Assembly (NCBI GenBank): GCA_020631865.1
Contig: JACKGS010000007.1
Span: forward strand, 1-6,022
DNA length: 6,022 bases
Direction of reading: 5' to 3'
From: Candidatus Nomurabacteria bacterium
Lineage (GTDB): Bacteria > Patescibacteriota > Saccharimonadia > Saccharimonadales > UBA7683
Each line of letters opens with the position of its first letter. Position 1 is the stretch's first letter. A program made the translations under genes and the position numbers. The notes under the pieces are model-generated. The model did no database searches. It saw only the letters and a list, made by a program, of their open reading frames with translations, and was not told where the DNA came from. Shown here in pieces: positions 1-5,025 of this stretch.

Positions 1-339
1 CTTGGCTCAGGAGATGGTGCGGTTTTGATTGAGGCAGCTCGCAGGGGGATGGTCTGCTATGGCTATGAACTAAACCCACTTGTATTTTTTGCTTCAAAAC
101 TCAGAACACTTAAATACCGTAATCAGATTAAGATATATTGTAGAGATTATTGGCAAACTCCATTACCAGAAAATACAAAAGGAGTATTTGTGTTTCTTTT
201 AGATCCGTTTATGGAAAGATTAGATAATAAATTATCTTCCGAGATGTCTGATGGTGGTCGACTAGTTAGTTATACGTTCAAGATTCCAAATAAAAAAGCT
301 ATTAAATCAAAAAATGCGATGTATTTATATAAATACTAA
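1..339 (+). CDS. FAM173-like class I SAM-dependent methyltransferase, C-terminal part (5' end outside window)
   Basis: The frame is open from base 1, so this is the last 112 residues of a longer protein; the TTG at 25 is internal, not a start. Visible residues 1-6 (LGSGDG) are the glycine-rich SAM-binding motif I. E23 in GYELNP is the acidic residue expected to hold the SAM ribose, and D49 in CRDYW fits the motif III acidic position. A strand followed by DPFMERL (68-74) and a later GGRLVSYTF segment match the family of FAM173/ATPSC-KMT lysine methyltransferases, where motif I, GYELNP and a strand-rich tail occur in this order. In eukaryotes that family methylates lysines of ATP synthase subunit c or the ADP/ATP carrier; substrates of bacterial homologues are mostly unknown, so no substrate is assigned. 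It ends in a short aromatic tail (YLYKY). The next gene begins 37 bp later behind its own promoter. Confidence 0.75.
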   Translation, partial: LGSGDGAVLIEAARRGMVCYGYELNPLVFFASKLRTLKYRNQIKIYCRDYWQTPLPENTKGVFVFLLDPFMERLDNKLSSEMSDGGRLVSYTFKIPNKKAIKSKNAMYLYKY

Positions 340-341
340 GC

Positions 342-370
342 TTGATATTGAAGAGCATTTCAGATAAAGT
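342..370 (+). promoter_or_regulatory. Sigma70-type promoter on the start of the membrane protein gene
   Basis: A -35 box TTGATA (342-347) is followed by a 17-bp spacer and a -10 box TAAAGT (365-370; 4 of 6 consensus bases). A start about 7 bp past the -10 box would fall at 377, which is the A of an in-frame ATG, so the transcript would be leaderless. This favours 377 over the ATG at 371, which abuts the -10 box and would lie upstream of the transcript. It is a sequence prediction only. Confidence 0.5.
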
Positions 371-376
371 ATGCTT

Positions 377-1027
377 ATGTTTGTGACAAAAAAATTGAAT
401 CGAGAAGGTGCTGTAAGTTTATTAATTATTCCCGTTGTTTTGTTGACTGTTGCGGTGATTGTGCTTTGTTATATTGCTGTAATGTATTACGGCCAGATGG
501 TTGAGCAGCGAGACAAAAATGAGCCAATTATTTCAAAGGCCGTAGAAGAGGCTAAAGAAGCTCAGAAAATAAAACTCGAATCAGAATTTACCGCAAGAGA
601 AAGAGAGCCACTTAAAACATATACAACTCCGGCCGAATATGGGTCCGTTGCTTTGCGATATCCTAAAACATGGAGTAGCTATGTTGCTCTAGAGAAGTCT
701 TCAGATGTAGATTATTACGGGCACCCAAATTTTGTTCCTGCAGCAAAAGTTAATTATGCACTCAGGATGAGTTTAATAAAAAATGATTACTCCGCAGAGC
801 TTAAAAAATATGACGCATTGGTTAAGAAGGGTGAATTGAAGGCTACCTCGGTATCAATTTCTGGAGTTACGGGGGCTAGATTGGACGGCATGTTAAAGAA
901 AGATCAAGAGGGTAGCTTGGTTATATTTCCACTTAGAGACAAAACCCTTAAAGTCTGGACCGAAAGTAAAGACTTCAGAACTGATTTTAATGACATCGTA
1001 CTCAAGAACTTAACCTTTGTCCCGTAG
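377..1027 (+). CDS. Single-pass membrane protein with PsbP-like extracytoplasmic domain
   Basis: The protein has 216 residues from ATG 377; an in-frame ATG at 371 would add two. I chose 377 because the -10 box ends at 370 and the predicted transcript starts at 377. A basic N-terminus (TKKLNREG) precedes one hydrophobic segment at about residues 12-38, giving an N-in, C-out topology. The GAVSLL start resembles the N-termini of PilX/Tad-like minor pilins, but the +5 glutamate of classical prepilins is absent. A highly charged, probably helical stalk follows (about 43-77). The rest (about 78-216) is a mixed alpha/beta domain opening with a strand and YPKTW (95-99), the pattern seen in PsbP-like and related small surface domains. 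No catalytic motif is visible. It is probably an anchored envelope protein of unknown function. The PsbP-like label is tentative; a neighbour-based role cannot be given. Confidence 0.7.
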   Translation: MFVTKKLNREGAVSLLIIPVVLLTVAVIVLCYIAVMYYGQMVEQRDKNEPIISKAVEEAKEAQKIKLESEFTAREREPLKTYTTPAEYGSVALRYPKTWSSYVALEKSSDVDYYGHPNFVPAAKVNYALRMSLIKNDYSAELKKYDALVKKGELKATSVSISGVTGARLDGMLKKDQEGSLVIFPLRDKTLKVWTESKDFRTDFNDIVLKNLTFVP

Positions 1028-1069
1028 TTTTATAAGCATTAGCATTAGATTTTTATAGCAAGATAAGAC

Positions 1070-1097
1070 TATAATGATTGTTATATTAAGTAGGGGA
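1070..1097 (+). promoter_or_regulatory. Promoter -10 box and Shine-Dalgarno leader of the kinase-receiver-recO operon
   Basis: A perfect -10 hexamer TATAAT lies at 1070-1075. No convincing -35 box is found at 16-19 bp spacing and there is no TGn extension, so the promoter may need an activator or be weak. Transcription would start near 1082, giving a leader of about 20 nt. This contains AGGGGA (1092-1097), a good Shine-Dalgarno sequence 4 bp before ATG 1102. It is the only strong Shine-Dalgarno sequence in the window, and it decides the kinase start. Confidence 0.5.
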
Positions 1098-1101
1098 TTT
1101 G

Positions 1102-1836
1102 ATGGGTTTTAATATGGATGCAAATAATACTGGTGCAACGCCGCATATTAGCCAGCAGATGTTTGCCAGTATGGCTCATGAACTTAAGTCACCACTAACG
1201 TTAATCAGTGGCCTCAGTAGTGAACTTCAGCAAAAAAACTTGAATATTCAACAATATGCAAAATATGCTGAAAGAATACAGTTCTCCTCCGATAGACTAT
1301 TGGGTTTAGTGGATTCAATTTTACAAGGATATAGATTGGATCAAAATATGCTCGAGCTTAATTTAGAGCCCATTTGTCCAAAGGTTGTTATGGAGGAGGT
1401 TGCACACGAGATGTCTCCACACGCTAGAAGGCAGGCTCAGTTAATCTCTATTAAAAGCTTCAAAAAAAAGCAAACAATTATCGCGGACAAGCATTGCCTT
1501 CATGCGGTTTTATTTAATTTACTAGACAATGCTATAAAATATTCTAATCCTGAAACAACGATTGAGCTTGAGGCCAGATTACGTTGTGGGGTGGCTCAGC
1601 TTGCCGTCAAAGATTACGGCAGAGGTATCACGAAAGCGGAATTAAAAAAGCTGTTTTGTGAATTCGGTAAAATAAAGCGTCCTGTGCCAAACTGGGCAAG
1701 TAGTACGGGGCTTGGTTTGTATGTTGCGAGGCAGTTGACTGAAGCTATGAACGGACATCTTGATTTAGCCAGACGCAAAGATGGCTCTAGCTTCCTTGTT
1801 AATTTACAACTTTCAACTCAGTTGAGTTTGTTCTGA
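1102..1836 (+). CDS. Cytoplasmic sensor-less histidine kinase
   Basis: This is a 244-residue kinase. ATG 1102 is chosen because AGGGGA sits 4 bp upstream; TTG 1099 would be too close to it and ATG 1114 too far. The HisKA dimerisation domain spans about residues 18-85 with phosphoacceptor H26 in MAHELKSPL. The HATPase_c domain spans about 90-240: N box with N139 and N143 (NLLDNAIKYS), G1 box D171-x-G173-x-G175, F box around F185/F188, and G2 box G203-L-G205. All residues needed for ATP binding and autophosphorylation appear present. There is no membrane segment, HAMP, PAS or GAF domain; only about 20 residues precede the H box. The signal must therefore arrive through a partner protein or the kinase core itself. 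The receiver gene starts 1 bp after the TGA stop, so the two are almost certainly cotranslated and form a cognate pair. Confidence 0.93.
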   Translation: MGFNMDANNTGATPHISQQMFASMAHELKSPLTLISGLSSELQQKNLNIQQYAKYAERIQFSSDRLLGLVDSILQGYRLDQNMLELNLEPICPKVVMEEVAHEMSPHARRQAQLISIKSFKKKQTIIADKHCLHAVLFNLLDNAIKYSNPETTIELEARLRCGVAQLAVKDYGRGITKAELKKLFCEFGKIKRPVPNWASSTGLGLYVARQLTEAMNGHLDLARRKDGSSFLVNLQLSTQLSLF

Positions 1837-1837
1837 A

Positions 1838-2245
1838 ATGAAGCAATTAATAAATATCTTATTGGTTGAGGACGATTTATGGTTGGCTGAGTTGTATATT
1901 GAAGCTCTGCAATCTAATGGTAATTACAGGATACATCATGCCAGAGATGCTGAAGAAGCGCTTGAAAATCTGGATGCATTAAAAAAATTAAATCTGATTA
2001 TTCTAGATATGTTTTTACCGGGTCATAATGGCCTGGAGTTTTTGCACGAAATTGCATCTTATCAAGACACAAAAGATATACCAATAATATTATTAACAAC
2101 CATCTCTAAAATAGAGTTCGGTATAGATGATGAAAGGTGGAGGGCCTATGGAGTTACTAAGTATTTACACAAACCTGATACCAAGCCATACCAATTAGTT
2201 TCTGTTGTGGATGAATTATTATTAAATACCAAAATGGTGAATTAG
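1838..2245 (+). CDS. Stand-alone receiver-domain response regulator
   Basis: The 135-residue protein is a single CheY-like receiver with nothing after it. The acidic pocket is E11-D12-D13, the phosphoacceptor is D57 in IILDMFLPG, the switch threonine is T87 (ILLTT), and the conserved lysine is K112 in the KP pair (HKPD). About 15 residues of the final helix follow. There is no DNA-binding or enzymatic output domain, so it must act by protein contact, either on a target or as a phosphate relay. The ATG lies 1 bp after the kinase stop codon and has no clear Shine-Dalgarno sequence, so translation is probably coupled to the kinase. The likely phosphodonor is that kinase. RecO begins 5 bp after its stop, in the same operon. 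Confidence 0.92.
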   Translation: MKQLINILLVEDDLWLAELYIEALQSNGNYRIHHARDAEEALENLDALKKLNLIILDMFLPGHNGLEFLHEIASYQDTKDIPIILLTTISKIEFGIDDERWRAYGVTKYLHKPDTKPYQLVSVVDELLLNTKMVN

Positions 2246-2250
2246 ATAAT

Positions 2251-2931
2251 ATGAGGCAATATACAACCAAGGCGATCGTGCTAAGGCGAATAAATTACGG
2301 AGAGGCCGATAGGATTGTTACGTTTTTGACTCCAAAAGGTAAAGTTAAGGCAATGGTGAAGGGTGTTAGGCGCTCTAAGAGTAAGCTAGCGGGCGGCATA
2401 GAGCTATTCTCAGAAAGTGCTATTACATTTCTGGAGACCAGGGGTGATCTTATGAGGATTGTGAGCACTAGGTTAGATAAGCATTGGGATGCAATTGTTG
2501 GAGATCTTCAGAGAATGATGTTTGGATACGAAGCGATGAAGTTAGTTGATAAGATTATTGAAGATGAATCTGAAGGTGACTATTATCTTCTGCTAAGGAG
2601 TACATTAGAAAGTTTGGCGAGCACTGGCATGCCAATAATGATTACCGAACTTTGGTTTTATTTAAACCTATTGAAGATTCAGGGTCATTCTCCAAATTTA
2701 GAGCATGACTCAGAAGGAAATAAATTAGAAGAAGATAAGTTGTACGCATTTGCCTTAGATGATATGTGTTTCAGTGTTAATACAATGGGTAATTATCGAG
2801 CAGAGCATATAAAATTGTTCAGGCTTTGTATAGCGCAGCCGCCTAGAGTAGTTGGTCAGGTGAAGGGTCTGTCTAGCTTGAGTGAGTCTGTGAGCAGTTT
2901 TATTGGTATGTTGCGCATCATACTGGACTAA
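2251..2931 (+). CDS. recO: DNA repair protein RecO
   Basis: RecO binds single-stranded DNA and, with RecR, loads RecA onto SSB-coated gaps in recombinational repair. The 226-residue length is slightly short but normal for the family. The N-terminal OB fold (about 1-80) carries the typical opening TKAIVLRRINYGEADRIVTFLT, here interrupted by nothing unusual, then GKVKAMVKGVRR. The all-helical C-terminal domain follows, with GHSPNLE (145-151) at the place where many RecO proteins start a four-cysteine zinc site. That site is lost: only C173 lies in the region and no CxxC pair exists. The gene follows the receiver gene by 5 bp; GGTGA at 2236-2240 could serve as a ribosome binding site 10 bp before the ATG. 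Its place in the same operon as a kinase/receiver pair hints at shared control but does not prove a functional link. Confidence 0.92.
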   Translation: MRQYTTKAIVLRRINYGEADRIVTFLTPKGKVKAMVKGVRRSKSKLAGGIELFSESAITFLETRGDLMRIVSTRLDKHWDAIVGDLQRMMFGYEAMKLVDKIIEDESEGDYYLLLRSTLESLASTGMPIMITELWFYLNLLKIQGHSPNLEHDSEGNKLEEDKLYAFALDDMCFSVNTMGNYRAEHIKLFRLCIAQPPRVVGQVKGLSSLSESVSSFIGMLRIILD

Positions 2932-2954
2932 AATAAGCGACGAGTTACAGAAGC

Positions 2955-2983
2955 TTGACAAACAGTATAAATAAGAGTATATT
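2955..2983 (+). promoter_or_regulatory. Near-consensus sigma70-type promoter, start within a few bases of the ATG
   Basis: A perfect -35 box TTGACA (2955-2960), an optimal 17-bp spacer and a -10 box TATATT (2978-2983; 5 of 6 consensus bases) precede ATG 2993. Transcription is expected near 2990, leaving a leader of about 0-4 nt and no room for a Shine-Dalgarno sequence. An overlapping TATTAT at 2980-2985 could replace the -10 box with a 19-bp spacer. This is the best promoter in the window and makes the downstream gene independent of recO. Confidence 0.75.
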
Positions 2984-2992
2984 ATTGTAATA

Positions 2993-3631
2993 ATGGAAAA
3001 AATAAAAACTAGCAGATCTGAAAGAAGATATAAAAATACTCTTGAAAGGATCCAAAAAGAGTATGTGCGTAAGCTAGATGAAGATAAGCTTTCATTACCT
3101 AAAAAACTAGGTAAACTTTCTATCATTGTTTCAAATATGCCAGACCATAGGGGCGAAGCGACGGCAGCAGATCAGATACGAGCCTTTCATAATGAGGCTG
3201 ATGAATTAGCAGAGTATTATTCCAGGGAATATGGTGCGGTTAATATTTATAGAAAAGCGACTGAAATGGAGATGGGGTTTGAGCTTTCAAATCCAGATGT
3301 TGCTGGTTTGATTACTATCGGGCATGGTAATATTGGTGATTTTTGGCTTGAAGGGGGTAATCATATGGGTTGGGAAAAAGTCGCTAAGTTAACAAAATTT
3401 CTGAAACAAGGTGAGTTTATTCAAAGAACATGCGGAAACTTTCCATACCTAAATTCGGTTCCACTGGGTACATTTGCCGTTGCGGACCAACGGAATTTAA
3501 TAGCACCGACTGGCAGGGTAATTGATGATATAAAACCTGACGAAAGCTTATTTGGGCCTGTTTATGGTAAAGGCCGTAACGATATCAATGATATTACTGA
3601 TCTCATAGCAAAGCACTATATACTCGCTTAA
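2993..3631 (+). CDS. Uncharacterised 212-aa protein with possible caspase/CHAT-like His/Cys pair
   Basis: I do not recognise a named family. The first 40 residues are highly charged and helical. A strand (LSIIVSN, 42-48) then begins an alpha/beta domain with no signal peptide or membrane segment, so the protein is cytoplasmic. Helix 57-80 is followed by a strand ending in GLITIGHGNIGDF (105-117), then a WLEGG turn, a helix (128-139), and a second strand ending in a cysteine (FIQRTCGN, 142-149). A hydrophobic strand ending in His-Gly, followed some 35 residues later by a strand ending in Cys, is the layout of clan CD peptidases and CHAT/caspase-like folds. H111 and C147 would be the dyad. This is a pattern match by eye and could be a coincidence in another Rossmann-like fold. 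The gene has its own strong promoter and lies 38 bp before glyS. Confidence 0.6.
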   Translation: MEKIKTSRSERRYKNTLERIQKEYVRKLDEDKLSLPKKLGKLSIIVSNMPDHRGEATAADQIRAFHNEADELAEYYSREYGAVNIYRKATEMEMGFELSNPDVAGLITIGHGNIGDFWLEGGNHMGWEKVAKLTKFLKQGEFIQRTCGNFPYLNSVPLGTFAVADQRNLIAPTGRVIDDIKPDESLFGPVYGKGRNDINDITDLIAKHYILA

Positions 3632-3657
3632 GTGCAGGCTATCTTTATCTATTGATG

Positions 3658-3663
3658 TATAAT
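3658..3663 (+). promoter_or_regulatory. Consensus -10 box on the glyS start codon
   Basis: TATAAT at 3658-3663 is a perfect -10 hexamer and is followed by exactly six bases before ATG 3670. Transcription should begin at or next to the A of that ATG, giving a leaderless mRNA. No -35 box is recognisable 16-18 bp upstream and the TG at 3656-3657 is one base out of register for an extended -10. The earlier in-frame TTG 3652 and ATG 3655 fall upstream of the transcript, so they are rejected as starts. Readthrough from the preceding gene may add to expression. Confidence 0.55.
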
Positions 3664-3669
3664 GTAGTT

Positions 3670-5025
3670 ATGAGTGATCTGAAGATGGAAGACGTAGTGA
3701 GTTTATGTAAACGCCGTGGTTTTATTTATCAGGGAAGTGAAGTGTATGGTGGCCTGAGTGGTACCTGGGATTACGGCCCGCTTGGCGTGGTATTGAAGCG
3801 TAATATTATGAACCTCTGGTGGAAGATGTTTGTTGAAGACCGTGAGGACATGTACGGTGTTGATGCAGCAATTTTAATGAATCAAAAAGTCTGGCAGGCA
3901 AGTGGTCATGTTGATACTTTTGTTGATCCGCTTTGCGAAGATATTGAAACAAAGAAACGCTATCGCACAGATCATATTTTAAAAGATAACGGTATTGATC
4001 CAACTGGTATGACAATGGCGCAGATGGATGAAGCGATTACAGAAAATAACATCTTAAGTCCAGAAAAAAATAAACTTTCGCAGTCACGAACATTTAACAT
4101 GATGTTCACGACCCATGTTGGTCCGGTTGCAGATGAAAATTCGGTAAGTTATCTTCGTCCAGAAACTGCGCAGGGTATTTTTACAAATTTTAAAAATGTA
4201 GTTGATAGTTTTTACCCTGATTTGCCATTCGGTATTGCACAACAAGGCAAGGCTTTTCGTAATGAAATATCTCCAAGAGACTTTGTTTTTCGTAGTCGTG
4301 AGTTTGAGCAAATGGAAATTGAGTACTTTATTGATCCAGAACACTGGGAAGATTTGTTCGAGCAGTGGCGTCAAAATATTTATGAATGGTTTGAAGTGCT
4401 TGGTCTACCAAAAGAATGTATTCATGAGTTAGAAGTTCCAGAACAAGATCGTGCTCACTACAGTAAAAGAACTATAGATTTTGAGTTCGATTTTCCGCAT
4501 GGTCGTGATGAGCTTTTGGGTATGGCTTACCGTACAGATTTTGATCTTAACAATATTCAGCGAGATTCAAAAAAGAGTATGGAGTACACAATCAAGGGTA
4601 CGAACACAAAATTTATCCCACACGTGATTGAGCCAAGCTTTGGTGTTGAGCGTGCACTTATGGCGGTGCTTTCCGCTGCTTATCGTGAGGACGAACAGAA
4701 CGGAGAGCGACGAACATATCTAGCGCTTCCTGAGCATCTTGCACCATATAAATTCTGCGTTTCACCACTCTTGAAGAATAAGCCAGAGCTTGTCGAAAAA
4801 GCTAGAGAGGTATACCTAGATCTTAAAAAGAAGTACAGAAATATCACCTGGGACGATAACGGTAATATCGGTAAGCGTTATCGCCGACAAGATGAAATCG
4901 GTACCCCAAATTGCATAGTAATAGACTTCGATACCCTAGAAGATGACACCGTAACGGTTCGTGACCGGGATACAACCAAACAAACTAGAGTCAAAATCGA
5001 GAATCTTATTAAGTATGATGAATAG
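3670..5025 (+). CDS. glyS: Glycyl-tRNA synthetase, alpha2 dimer type
   Basis: The enzyme charges tRNA-Gly with glycine using ATP in the cytoplasm. It belongs to the single-chain class II (class IIa, alpha2) form shared with archaea, eukaryotes and some bacteria, not the alpha2beta2 form of E. coli; many databases name it glyQS. From ATG 3670 it has 451 residues. Visible landmarks are GSEVYGGLSGTWDYGPLG (22-39, near motif 1), RPETAQGIF (163-171), motif 2 with FRNEISPRDFVFRSREFEQME (196-216), and motif 3 PSFGVER (322-328). The anticodon-binding domain runs from about 351 to the end and includes the expected DEIGTPNCIVID segment. All core motifs are intact. The start is set by the -10 box described above, which lies between ATG 3655 and this ATG. 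The last 11 bp overlap the following gene. Confidence 0.97.
   Translation: MSDLKMEDVVSLCKRRGFIYQGSEVYGGLSGTWDYGPLGVVLKRNIMNLWWKMFVEDREDMYGVDAAILMNQKVWQASGHVDTFVDPLCEDIETKKRYRTDHILKDNGIDPTGMTMAQMDEAITENNILSPEKNKLSQSRTFNMMFTTHVGPVADENSVSYLRPETAQGIFTNFKNVVDSFYPDLPFGIAQQGKAFRNEISPRDFVFRSREFEQMEIEYFIDPEHWEDLFEQWRQNIYEWFEVLGLPKECIHELEVPEQDRAHYSKRTIDFEFDFPHGRDELLGMAYRTDFDLNNIQRDSKKSMEYTIKGTNTKFIPHVIEPSFGVERALMAVLSAAYREDEQNGERRTYLALPEHLAPYKFCVSPLLKNKPELVEKAREVYLDLKKKYRNITWDDNGNIGKRYRRQDEIGTPNCIVIDFDTLEDDTVTVRDRDTTKQTRVKIENLIKYDE

Noticed and set aside
25..27. TTG as the start codon of the first gene.
   Set aside because: The frame is open to base 1 and the SAM-binding motif LGSGDG lies upstream of this TTG, so it is an internal leucine.
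1813..1825. Short inverted repeat TCAACT-c-AGTTGA near the end of the kinase gene.
   Set aside because: The stem is at most 5 bp with a 3-nt loop and low GC, lies in coding sequence and lacks a U-run, so it is not a believable terminator between cotranslated genes.
1834..1836. Possible UGA recoding, as in some CPR groups.
   Set aside because: TGA here ends the kinase exactly at its family length with a new start 1 bp later, and no gene in the window needs readthrough of an internal TGA.
2932..2992. Rho-independent terminator after recO, and likewise in the gaps at 340-376, 1028-1101 and 3632-3669.
   Set aside because: None of these gaps holds a GC-rich hairpin followed by a T-tract; they contain only promoter elements.
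2755..3126. A 123-codon open frame on the minus strand across the recO end and the next gene.
   Set aside because: It is antisense to two well-supported genes and to a near-consensus promoter, its translation is serine/leucine-rich without any motif, and it has no ribosome binding site.
3806..4432. Open frames of 69-96 codons inside glyS, on both strands.
   Set aside because: They are shadows of the glyS coding frame, which has all class II motifs; none shows a domain or start signal.
4854..4883. Perfect 8-bp inverted repeat (CGATAACG / CGTTATCG) with a 14-nt loop.
   Set aside because: It lies inside a conserved part of the glyS anticodon-binding domain, has no T-tract, and one or two such repeats are expected by chance in 6 kb.
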